Assembly (NCBI RefSeq): GCF_011764425.1
Contig: NZ_BLPF01000001.1
Span: forward strand, 1,975,001 to 2,039,000
Length of the DNA stretch: 64,000 bases
Origin: Phytohabitans houttuyneae
Lineage (GTDB): Bacteria > Actinomycetota > Actinomycetes > Mycobacteriales > Micromonosporaceae
Direction of reading: 5' to 3'
The position numbers and the translations under genes are program-made. This document shows, piece by piece, positions 9,301 to 21,300 of this stretch. Every line of letters begins with the position of its first letter. The stretch's first letter is position 1. The notes under the pieces are model-generated. The model was not told the origin of the DNA. It saw nothing but the letters and a program-made list of their open reading frames with translations, and ran no database searches.

Positions 9301-12300
9301 GGTGCTCCGGCGTGAGCACCGAGAACCGCACCCTGTCGTTCACCTCGGCCAGGAAGTCGGCGGGTGTGGTGCCCTCGAGCGCGTGCGCGTCGACGAACTT
9401 GCGCGCGAGCGAGGGCAGTTCCTTGACCCGGTACTGCTCGTCGACGGTCCGCGGCCGGTCCGCGTCGGTGAACCCGTCCAGGTGCCACGTCACGTCGTGC
9501 AGGTCGGCGAGCACCGCGTCGGCGACCGGGCGGGCGGCGGCCACGGAGGCCGCTAGCGCCTGGCGGTGGGCCGGGTCGAGGCTGTCCAGCAGCCGCTGCT
9601 CGGCCGCACGCGGGTCGAGGTCCTGCTCGAGTTCGTACGCGTCCGGGTCGCCGGCTAGTCCTGGTTCTGCGGTGGATCCCCCTTCCACTGGAAGATCCAC
9701 CAGATCGTGTCCTCGTCCGGAAGCTCCTGTCCCCCGTCGCCGTCGGGGTGGCCCGCTCCGCTTCCTCCCGGGTGACCAGGTCCGTCGTCTCCCAGTCGCT
9801 GCCACCCACCGCTTGGCCGGCCAGGATCGGGTCGTACATCCACGCGCCCGCCCGGTGACTCCAGATCAGGCCGTGGCCCTCCTCCCCGTCGGCCCCCTGG
9901 ACCACGATCCCCGCCGGAGTGTGGTCCGTCGCCGACCGGAAGATCACGTAGTAGAACAGCTTGCGCATCAATCTTCTCCAGCCGCTTGGCGACGTCCGGG
10001 GAGACCGGGAAGTCGCTCCGGTCCAGGCCGAACTCGGCCACGATGCTCGCGAAGTCCCGCCCGTTGGCATCCAACCACGCCTCGTACCTGGCCCAGGCCT
10101 GGGCGTTCTTGGTGATCCAGGAGGCGAAGCTCGTGTCGACCGGCGGGTCGAGGCCGGGCGGGATCGCACCGGCCAGGCCGAAGCGCTTGTTGATCGCCAG
10201 CATCTCCAGGTGCGCGTGCACCCGGCGGGCCGGGCTCTCGTCCTCGCGCCGCACCACCTCGTACAGGTCGTGGGTGAGGTCGCCGGCCCGGCCGGACAGG
10301 TCGGTCGGGAACTGGACCTCGAAGAGCTGGCCGGTCGACGAGCGGAACGTGGCGTTGTACCCGAAGTGGCGGTTGCCGGGCGACCAGAAGTTCTTGCCGT
10401 CGACGAACGTGTACCCGCGCGCCTCCATGCTGGCCCGCACCTGCGCCACCGCCGGCGCGTACGCCGCGCCGTCGGGCAGGCGCATGGTGAAGCGGAGCAC
10501 GTCGTTGGCGCCGGCCGCGAAGTCTTGCACGGTCATCGGCTTGCGATGGCTCTCGGTCGCAAACTTGCGCTGCAGCGAGTCCGCTTCCTTGACCCGGGTC
10601 TCCAGGTGCGCCAGCTCGGCCGGCGGGTCGAGGCCCAGCGCGCGGGTCGCGTGCGCACCGACCTCGGCCAGCGCCGTCTGCACCCCGTCGGCGGCGTGCT
10701 CGGCCCGCCCGCGCAGGTCGTCGAGGACCGCGGCGTCCTCCCTGCTGACCGAGTAGTCAGTCAGCTCGGGCTTGGCGAGCAGTACCGGCTGCGGCTGCGC
10801 GCCCCACAGGTGTCCCGGCAGCAGGCTGCGCTGCTCGGCCGCGCGGAAGATCGCCATCTCGCCGTACGTCTGCGGCACGGTGCCGCGGGCGTGTACCACG
10901 CGGCCCTCGTCGCCGCCGGCCACCCAGCGGCCGTCGGGCAGCTCGCGGATGTCGACGCCGAGCGCGTTGCGGGCGCGGCGGTCCGCCGGCCACTCGTCGG
11001 GCCAGGCGTCCAGCCGGTCGCTGGGGCTGTGCACCACGAACGGCACCGCGTCGAGTCCGGCCTCGCGCGCCGCGCGCAGGCGGCGGTTGTCCAAGCTGGA
11101 CAGTGAGCCGTCGCCCCACCGCACGCCGTGCACCGGCCCGCCCCGCCAGCCGCCGCGGTCCATGTTCCGGACCAGGTCTTCGGCCGTGATGCCATCGCTG
11201 GTCTGCGGGCTGACGCTGCGCTGGGTGAAGCGGATCTCCTGCGGCGACACCATCGCGGTCTGGCCCAACGCCTGGTCGTAGCGGCGCTGCTCCTCCGGCG
11301 TGAGGCTGGCCCGGTCGAGGCCCAGGTGGTCGTAGGTCGCCCGGCCCACCCCGAGGTCGGCGAGCTCCTGCGGCGTGGGGTCGCGGAACATCTCCTCCGG
11401 CCGGGGCTCCCGCGCACCCGCGTCCGGTGTGGACGGCGACGGGTCCGGAGTGGACGAGCCCGGCCGTCCCGGATCGGGGCTCGCGGGTCGGGCGTCGCGG
11501 CGTCCGGGGTCGCCGACTCGCCGCGGGCGTGGAACGGCCCGCCCTCGCTGATCGGCTTGACGCCCTTCCAGTTCGCACCGAGCAGCGCGTCCTTGCCGAT
11601 CCAGCTCGCGTCGCGGCCGTGCTGGCCGTTCCAGCCGGCGCGGCTGACCTCGTTCGGCGTCGGGTAGCCCGGGCTGCCGAACGGGTGCCGTGCCGCGCGG
11701 TCAAGGATCTGCTGTCCCGCGTCGTGCTGCCGCCGCAGCTCGGCGATCAGCGCGTCCGGATCGCTCTGGCCGTACCGGCTCCGCAGCGCGTCGATGTCCA
11801 CCGTGGAGTCACCGGCCGCCCACCGGGCCACCGCCCGCGCGTCCGCCTCGACCCGCCGCATCTCGCCGCGCAGCCGGTCGAAGACGTCGTTGGCGCGGTG
11901 CTCGCTGCCCGGCGCCCAGTCGTAGCCGGCCCGCGCCCACGCGTAACCGCCCACAGTGGACGCCGCGTGGATCTCGATGTGCGAGACGCCGGAGTAGCGG
12001 TACCAGTCCTCCATGAACCGGTTCCACTCGCCCGCGAAGCCGCGCCCCTGTGCGTCCTGGTTGAGCTTCAGCGACACGTGGGTGACGGCGATGCCACCGT
12101 CGGGCAGGCGGCGGAACTCGCGCACGACGCGCCCCGCGTACCCGGTTTCCGGGTCGATGATGTCCAACCGGATGGTCACGTTGTCGCGGTAGACGCTGAC
12201 CGCGTACGGGTCGTCCAGGTCGATCCGCACGCGCATGCCGCCGAACTCGCGCCCGTCCAGCAGCCGCGCGAACTCGTCGCGTACCGCGTCCGCCCACCGC

Positions 12301-15300
12301 GCCGCCTCCGCGTCGGTCTGCGGCAGCAGCTCGTCAAGCGACGGCGGTCGCCCTTCGCGATCCCACGGGCGGTCGTTCCAATGCCCGTCGTTCGCGTTCT
12401 CCGCGGGAGGCGCCGGGTCCGCGGTCGGACCACCATCCGCATCGGGTACGGGCGACGCGTCCTGCCAACCGGACTCCGGCTGCGGCGTGGGCGGCGTCTG
12501 CGTGCTCGGCGACGGTGGCGGCGTGTTCGTGGGCGATGGCGGTGCCCACGGCGGTGTGTGCGTGCTCGGCGCCGGTGGAGGCGCCCACGGCGGCGTGTTC
12601 GTCGTCGGCTGTGGCGGTGCCCACGGCGGGGTCGAGGTGGTGGGTGGTGTCGCCCACGGGCTCGGCGACGGCGGCACGGGCGGCAGGGTTGTGGGCGGGG
12701 TGGCCCACGGGCTCGGCGGCGGCGGTTGGCTCACGACCGGCGACGGCGGTGACACGACGGCCGGCGACGGCCGCGTGCCGAAGCCGAGGAGGCGGCCCAG
12801 CCGGTCGAGCATCCGCCGCCCGAAGCCCCGCGCCGCTCGGTCGGTGGCGGCCCGCTGCTGCATCGCGTCGGCGATCTCGTTCGCCAGCACCTGGTTGAGG
12901 TGGTGCGGCGGCGTGCTGCCGTCGATACGGATGACGTGCGGGTCGCCCGGGGTTCCGGAGTGGACGGTCGAGCCGCCGTACCCGACCTCGGTGCGGAAGT
13001 GCTGCACCCGCCCGTCGGCAAGCTCGACCCTCAGGTTCGGCCCGTCAGGTCGCACGTCGACCACCGGCCCGCCGCCGAGCTGCTGCGGGGTGAGCCAGGC
13101 GGCCGAGTTCCGGACCTGGTCGGTGGTGACGCGATCGGCGCCTACGCCGGTGGCGTCGGCTCGGGCCAGATCTGGCGCCCGCTCAGGTGTCCCGCCCTCC
13201 TGGCCTCGCTGTACTCCTCGATCACCATCGGAATGGGAAGGCTCGTATGTACCGTCACCACGCCCGTCCGGTCCACTATGTACGAACCGTGACCCACCTG
13301 CATCCCCTTGCTGAGCTGCTCCTCCGTCAGCGCCTGTTTCACCAGCCAGCCGAACTCGAACGGGTACAGGGTCACCTCCGTGCTCCGCCCGACCAGACGC
13401 TGGATCAACTCCCGTGCCTGTTCCTCCGTGAGCTGCGGTTCCTGTGACATTCGGCGTTCCCTCGCTGCTGGTTGGTGACGGGCTGCCGGCCAGATGATCC
13501 GCCCGGATGTGCCAGAGGGTGTGCGTGGAGGCCATGAACCCGGCCGGCGGCGAGTCCCACGTGCGCCCGCTCTGCGGGTCCCACCAGACCGGGCCGCTCG
13601 CGCCCCGCGGGTACACGATCACGAACGCGTGCGCGTCCTCGCGGATGACGTTGCCGTTGACGTCGACGCGGGGCTGGCCGGTTGCCGGGTCGATCGAGAT
13701 CCAGTCGGCGACGACAAGCGCGGACGCGCCCTCGCCGGCGGCCGCGATCTGGGCGTGCAGGTCGGCGTACTGGCCGGCCACCGCCGCCGCGCGCCCGGTG
13801 GGGTCGCCCGGCATCCCGGCGGGTGGGCCGGTCCAGGTGTCGCCGAGCCAGTCGACCGCGCGCCGCAGGCCGTCCGCCTCGCCGGAGCGGTGGTCGGGCG
13901 TGCCGTCGGAGTTGACGTCCGCCCAGCGCGGCGCCGCGACCTGCGGCTCGCCGTAGAAGGTGGAGAGCGCCGCGAGCGAGCCGTCGAGGCAGTTGTTGGA
14001 GCGGCCGGGCACGCTGGGACCGCCGTCGTTGACCATCCGCCCGTAGGGGTGCGTGGACGGGTCGGCGAGCGCCGTGTACCCCGAGCCGGTGTCGAGCGCC
14101 TGCTCCAGGTCCCGCTGGTACTGCGGGGTCTCGATCGGGGCGAGGTTAGTGGGGCCGACAAGCCGCGTGGTGTCGAGCGGCGGTACGCCCGGCGCCAACC
14201 CGGCCGGCTCCTGCGGGCCCGCGTCTACCGGGTCGGGGGCTACTGCTGGGTCGGCTCCGGCCAGATCTGGCGACCGGTGAGCCGCCCCTCCCTCTTCGCC
14301 TCGCTGTACTGCGCCGTCAGGATCCGCGTCGACAGGCTGGACTGTGCCGTCACCGTCCCGTTCAGGTCGATGATGTAGCTCCCCTGACCGACCTGCATCC
14401 CCCGGCTGCGTTCCTCGTCCGTCAGGACCGCTCTCGCCAGCCAGCCGCTCTCGAACCGGTACAGAGTCACCTCCCGGCCCGCCCCGATCAGCCGGGTGAT
14501 CAGTGCCCGGGCTTCGTCCTCCGTCAGCTCCGGTTCCGCTTGCGTCATTGGGCGTTCCCTCGGTGTTGAAGGTGGATGCCGCGGCCGGCGACGGCGGCGT
14601 ACCGGTGGCGGTGGAGGCGGCCGGCGCCGCGGGCGCGGCCAGGCCGTCGCCGCGCATCGACCACAGGGTGTGCGTGTCGGCCATGTAGGCCGTGGGCGGT
14701 GAGGTCCAGGTCGTGCCGTGCTGCGGGTCCCACCAGACCGGCCCGGGCGCGCCGTGCGGGTACACGATGACGAACGCGTGGGACGACACCGAGTCCACGA
14801 CGTCGCCGTTGGCGTCGGTGCGGACCTGCCCGGTCGCGTCGTCGAAGTCGAGCCACTCCGCGATCACGAGCGCCGAGGATCCGGGACCGGCGGCCGCGAT
14901 CTGGGCGTGCAGGTCGGCGTACTGGCCGGCCACCGCGGTCGCCCGGCCGGCGGGGTCACCGGGCATCGGCGCGGTGGGGCCGTCCCAGGTGCCGTTGAGC
15001 CAGTTGACCGCGCGGTTGAGCCCGTCGAGCTCGCCGCTCGCGACGTCGGTCGTACCGTCCGGCAGCACGTCCGGCCAGCGCGGCGCGGAGACCTGCGGGT
15101 CGCCGTAGAAGCTGGAGAGGGCGGCCAGCGAGGAGTCGAGGCAGTTGTTGCCCCGGCCGGGCACGTTCGGGCCGCCATCGTTGACGAGCTGGCCGTACGG
15201 GTGGCTCGACGGGTCGGCGCCCACCTCGTAGCCGGAGCCTGTGTCGAGGGACTGCGCCAGGTCCTGCTGGAACTGCGGGTCCTCGATCGGCGCGAGATGG

Positions 15301-18300
15301 TCCGGGCCGGTCGTGCGGGTCGTGTCGAGCGGCGGCACGCCCGGCGCCAGCGCGCCGGGGTCGGAGAGCGGGCCGGTCTCTAGCTCGAGGTCCCCGTCGG
15401 ACCCCACTTCCGGGTGTACATCTCCGCTGCCCGGTCCCCGATCGCCTGTAGTTCCTCCTCGGTCGGCAGGTCCGCTCCCAGGCTCTCCCGAGCGATCCGC
15501 TCCGCCGTCGATCGGTCCACGATCTGGATCCGTTCCTCGTAGTCCGGATTGGTCAGGATCGCGCCCAGCGAGGCCTGTGCCTCCGTCCAGTCCACTTCCC
15601 TGTGGTCCCACCCCACTACTCGATGGGGAAGAGCCGGGTCCGTCCGTCCTTCCGCCAACAGGCCCACCGGTGCCATCCGGTCCGGGCGGCGGTAGAGAAC
15701 GTAGTAGGTCCAGCGTTCGCTCATCGAGCTTGCCCTTCTCCGGCACCGTCGGGTCGGCCGGTACCAGCTTCGGATCGATCGGGAAGTCCGCCCGGCTCAG
15801 GCCATGATCCCGCACCTCGTCCGCGAACGTGCGGCCTTGGTCGGCGAGCCACTGCTGGTACTCGGCCCACTGCTGCGGCCGGTCTGCGATCCACTTCGCG
15901 AAGCTCGTGTTCTTGGACTGCGCCGGGTCGACCCCGCCGGGCACCGGGTCCGCGATCCCCTGGTTGGCCCGCAGGATGCGCAGGAACGCCTCGGCCCGCT
16001 CGTGCACCGGGTACTCCCGCCCGGTGATCGGGTCGCGCCCTTCCAGCCGGAAGATCTCGTAGTCCCGGTGCGTGAGCTTTCCGACGTCCCACGACTCGCC
16101 GGTCGGAAACTGCAGCTCGACCGGGTGGCCCTCGGGCGTGTACAGCGTGACGTTGCGCCCGTAGAAGCGGTTGCCGGGCCGCCAGAAGCTCTTGTCGTTG
16201 GCCGGGTCGTACCGGTAGTTGTACGGGTCCCCGGTGAGCCGGTCGATCGCGGACTGGACGATCTCGGTGTAGCGGGAGCCGTCCAGGACCGACAGGGAGA
16301 AGCGGGCGAGGTCGTTCGCGTCGTTTTCCAGGAACGGGCCGAGACCCTCGCGGCTGCCCTCGATGAGGTACTTCCGGGCCAGCGAGGCGAGCTCTTTGAC
16401 GTCGGTACTGCCGTCGCCCTCGACCCGCACCGTGCCGTCGCCGAACTCGGCGCGCAGGGCGTCGGCCACCTCCGTGAGGCGGGTGCGCATCTGCTCGGCG
16501 ACCGGCCGGGCGTCGCGGAGCGCCTCCTGCATGGCGATGCGCTCGGCGTCCTTGAGCGCGTCGACGTAGGCCTGCTCGCTGGCCCGCGGGTCGGGCGTGC
16601 CGTCCTGCTCGAGCTCCAGATCGTCGGGCGTGGACCCGTCGCCGTCCTGTTCCCTCGTCCCGTCCTGGCTCTCGGTCCGCGGCCCGTCTTCCGTCCGCGA
16701 CCCGTCTTCCGTCCGCGACCCGTCCTCGGTGCGCGGCCCGTCCTCGGTGCGCGGCCCGTCCTCGGTGCGCGGCCCGTCCTCGGTGCGCGGCCCGTCCTCG
16801 GTGCGCGGCCCGTCCTCGGTGCGCGGCCCGTCCTCGGTGCGCGGCCCGTCCTCGGTGCGCGGCCCGTCCTCGGTGCGCGGGCCGTCCTCGGTGCGCGGGC
16901 CGTCCTCGGTGCGCGGGCCGTCCTCGGTGCGCGGGCCGTCCTCGGTGCGCGGGCCGTCTTGCGTGCGGATGCCGTCCGGCGTGGTCGTGCTGGGCGTGCC
17001 GTCGCCCGGTGGTGGAGTGGCCGCTGTGCTCGACGGACCGGACGGCGACGTCGTGGGGGACGGACCGCTGGACGGGCTGCCATCCGTCGGCGCGATGTCG
17101 AACCGTCCCCGCGCGGGGTTCCACTCGGCGACGGGGGTCGAGCCCTCGTCGGTCTCGCGCGTGATCCGGCCGTCCTGGTAGACGACGCGGCTGCCGTCGC
17201 CGAGGTAAATCTCGATCTTGCCGACCTGGTCCAGCCGGGTGTCCGCCGCGTTGAGCATCATCCGGCGCACCTGCGACATCAGCGAGAGCGCCGCGTGCTC
17301 GAAGTCGAGGCCCCGTTGAGCGTTGGGATCGTTGGGGTCGGCCGGCGCGGCGTTCCGCGCGTCGATGACGACGTCGCCTTCCAGCCGGCTCCCGTCCGGC
17401 TGCTCCTCGAACTTCTCCAGCGCCCGGCTCACCTGGTGGTCGATCGCCCGGCGGGTGTTGTGGCCCACGCTCTTGTACTCGACCGGCGTGCCAGGGTCGT
17501 CCGGCCCGGTGCGCTCCAGCGCCTCCATCGAGTGGTAGCCCTCGCCGAACTGCGGGTGGCGCGGGGTGCGCGTGACGTGCCGCCCCTCGTCCGCCCGCAT
17601 GTTGGCGGTCTCGCGCTCCTTGGGCTCGAAGCCCTCGACCGTACCGTCGTGCGCGTCGGTCACTCCCGGCTGGAACTTGTCGCCCAGCGGCCCGGGCTGC
17701 TCCGGGTTGACCCCGTCGAAGTGCGACGGCGGCACGTCGTTGCGGTACGGGTCGTTCGGATCGGGTGGCGGCGGCCCTTCCTCGGCTTCGCGGGCGCCGT
17801 CCGCGTCGGGCTGGGTCGTCCCATCCGGCTGCGTGGTTCCGTCCGGCTGCGTCGTCGTCGCGTCCGGCTGCGTCGTCGTCCCGTCCGGCTGCGGCGTCGT
17901 CGGGTCCGGCGGCGGCGTCCCGTCCGGCGGCGGCGTGCCGTCGGGCCGCGTGCTGCCGCCCGTGCCCGCGCTCGCCTCGGGCTGGGTGTTCGTGCCGGGT
18001 TGTCCCGTGCTCGACGGTTGCCCTGTCCCCTGGCCGGCTGGTGTGGCGGACCCGTTGAGATCGGGGAAGCTCATCTGGGTCTGGCTCTGCCGCATCGCGG
18101 CGAGGTCGATGCCGTGCGTGCTGGCCACGTGCTGGGTCAGCGGGCCGACGAAGCCACCGTCCCGGCGCACGGCCGGATCGGGATGCATCGACTCGGCGAT
18201 GGCCGTGCGCGCCTGGCCCAGTATCGTGTCCGGGTCGGTTACGAGCACACCGTCGGGGATCGAGCCGGCCGGCACGTTGTATCGGCGCATCACCTCGGTG

Positions 18301-21300
18301 CGCAACTGCTCCGGCGTGAGGCCGGCCAGCTCGCGGTACCCGTCCGAGTTGGGGATGCGCGGGTCGGCGGTGGGATCGGGCGAGCGGTGCCCGGCCAGCC
18401 CGCGCAGAAACTCCTGCTGCACGGTGAACGCCTGGAACTCCCGCTCCAACCGCAGCTGCGCCCGTATCTCGGCGATCTGGCTGGGCGGCACGTTGGCGTT
18501 GATCGCGCGGATGAGCAGCGCGTTGTTGGGCTGGAGCGCGTGCATCCCCTCGTGCACCATCGTGGTCGCGATGGCGCTCAGCGACCGCGGGTCGCCGCTC
18601 GTCGTCGTGGGGCTGATGAACATCGCGCCCAGGTTCGGGTCGTAGAACCCCCGCGCTCCCCCGCTGTTGACCTGGTTGATGATCGTCGGCGTGATCGCGC
18701 CCGGCGGCAGGATCGCGCGGACCGAGGCCATGTCGATCGGCACCGTACGGTCGAAGAGCCGCGCCGCGTGCGCCTCGAACTCCGGCCCCATGACGTCGCC
18801 GATCTTCGCGATCGCGATCGCCTGCGAGATCGGGTCGAACCGCCCGGTGACCGGGTCGATGCTCGCCGCCCGGTTGGCCATCTCGACGGAGTTGAGCGGA
18901 TCGACGCCATCCAGGTCGCGCCAGCCCGGATCGGCACGCTGGCCGCCGCGGTCGAAGTCGCGCCAGTTGCGGTACGCGTCCGAGTAGGCGTTGACCGCGT
19001 TGCTCAGGTCGCGCACCTGCTGTACCAGGTCGCCCATCTCCCCGGTGACGCGCGCGACGTCCGAGGTGACCTGGAGGCGGTTGGCGAGCTGGCGGATATT
19101 TTCGAGGTCCGCGAGGCGGGCGGCCACCGCCTCGGGCGAGTAGCGCGCGAGCAGGTTGGCCCGCGCCCGGTCGACCAGCTCGTTAACCTGGCGCGGGAGG
19201 TCCGCACCGGTCCGCGGGACGTTGGGCGAGAAGTTCGCCGTCGGCGCCAGCTCCGGATCGATGACCCCGTCCCCGTCGCGGCTCCCGTCACCCCCGTCCG
19301 GCGGCGGCCCATCCCCACGAGGCCCGTCCGGCGTGCCGCCATCCGGGGTGGCACCGTCCGGCGGGGCAGCATCCGGCGTCGGCCCGTCGGCGCGCGGTCC
19401 ATCGGGCGTACCGCCGTCCGGCCGCGACCCATCGGGCGTCGCCGCCTGCGAACCGTCCGGCGTGGGCCCGTCAGCACGCGAACCATCCGGCGTGGGCCCA
19501 TCCGGCGTCGGACCGTCAGCACGCGAACCGTCGGGCGTCGGACCGTCAGCACGCGAACCGTCGGGCGTCGGACCGTCCGGAGTGGAGCCATCGGGACGCG
19601 AGCCGTCTGGCGTCCCCGCCTCGGGACGCGCCCCATCCGGCGCCGGACCATCAGCCCGCGAACCATCCGGCGCAGGCCCATCCGCACGCGGCCCATCCGG
19701 CGTCCCCGCATCGGGACGCGCCCCATCCGGCGCCGGACCATCAGCCCGCGAACCATCCGGCGCAGGCCCATCCGCACGCGGCCCATCCGGCGTCCCCGCA
19801 TCGGGACGCGCCCCATCCGGCGCCGGACCATCAGCCCGCGAACCATCCGGCGCAGGCCCATCCGCACGCGGCCCATCCGGCGTCCCCGCATCGGGACGCG
19901 CCCCATCCGGCGTCGGACCATCGGCGCGCGGACCGTCCGGAGTGGACCCATCCGGCGTCGGGCCGTCCGGAGTGGAGCTATCGGGCGTAGGGCCGTCCGG
20001 GGTGGGGCCGTTCGGGCCGGTGCCGGGCGGCGCGAGGGTGGAGTCCGGTGCCCGCGCACCCGAAGGCGTCTGCGGACCAACCCCGGCAGGCGTCGGCTCG
20101 GGCGTCGGTGAGGCAGGCGTGGGCGACGACGGCGGAGGGGACGGCGGCGTGGGCGACGACGGCGGAGGGGATGACGGCGTGGGTGACGGCGGCGTGGGTG
20201 ACGGCGACGGGGTGGGCGAGGCGGGCGTCGGGTTGAGCGGCGGTGTGACGGTGCCCTCGCGCAGCTCGCCCAGCCGGGTCGCGATGTCGGCCTGGCTCAT
20301 CGGGACGCGGTTGCCGCTGCTGTCGACGTTGGTGAAGTTTTGCGACAGGAACTGCTGCAGCCGCCGCCCGTACGGGTTCAGGTTGTCCGAGTTGGTGTTC
20401 AGCGCGTGCTGCACCATGTCCGGCGTCAGCAGCGGGGCCCTGCCGTTGGCGCCGTTGGCCCCGCCCGCCCGCGCGCTGAACATCTCGCCCACGCCGGCCG
20501 CGTAGTCGGCGCTGACCTGCTGCTCGATCCGCTTGCGCCACTGGTACCACTTCGGCTTCTCGCGGGTGCCGTCGCCGGCCGGCTGGGCACCGTCCTGGCG
20601 CGCGCCGCCGTCGGAGCGGCCCGAGGCGCCATCGGAGCGGCCGGAGGAGCTGTCGGGGCGGCTGGAGGAGCCGTCGGGCTGGGTCGCGGGCGGGGTTGCC
20701 GCGCTGCCGTCGCCCTCGCCGTCCGGGCCGCCGTCCGTCGTGGGGCCTTCGGGCTGGCCGGACTGCGCGGACGGGTCGGCGGGGGTGGCGCCGTCTCCGG
20801 GGGTGGAGCCTTCCGGCGTGGCCGAGCCGTCGCCGGTGGACGTCGTACCGTCGGGCTGGGGCGTGCCGTCGCCGGTCGCCTCCGGCGTGGCGGTGGCGTC
20901 GGGGGTCGCACCGTCCGATGTGGAGCTCGCCGGTGTGGTGGAGCCGTCGGCGGTTGGTGTGGCCGTCGAAGAGGACGAAGAGGTCGGCGACGGTCCGGAC
21001 GTGGAGGACGAGGTAGTGGACGGTGCCGGCGTCCCACCGTCGGGCGTCGCCCGCGTGCCGCCATCCGGCGTCGCCGGCGTCCCCGTCCCAGGAGTTCCAC
21101 CATCCGGCGTCGCCGTCCCAGGCGTGCCACCATCCGGCGTCGCCGTCCCGCGAGAGCCACCATCGGGCGTCGCCGTCCCGGGGGTGCCACCATCCGGCGT
21201 CGCAGGCGTCCCCGTCCCGGGAGTGCCGGCATCCGGCGTCGCCGGGGTACCGGAGCCAGGAGGACCGGCGTCCGGTGTCGCGGGCGTACCGGCATCGGGC

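Noticed and set aside
13142-15724. Nested small ORFs as out-of-frame debris of the toxin
   Set aside because: They have their own starts and stops, mostly ribosome sites, folded-protein composition and paralogues conserved at protein level in the same frame.
15380-15724. Separate toxin genes each ending at a TGA overlapping the small-ORF ATG (seen in a third frame at 15724, 14548, 9968 and 8808)
   Set aside because: That would need an extra undetected shift in each module. The giant frame keeps G/C-rich third positions right up to each ATG, so the third frame is not the coded one. Not fully excluded without better reads.
16669-16968. Regular 18-bp repeats resembling a CRISPR array
   Set aside because: There are no spacers; the units are head-to-tail and encode the RTEDGP linker in frame.
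15804-20111. 1,435-codon open frame on the plus strand opposite the giant toxin
   Set aside because: It mirrors the repeat-rich coding sequence of the minus strand (runs such as LGARPVLGARP), lacks domain sequence and a ribosome site, and is the usual antisense shadow of high-GC coding DNA.
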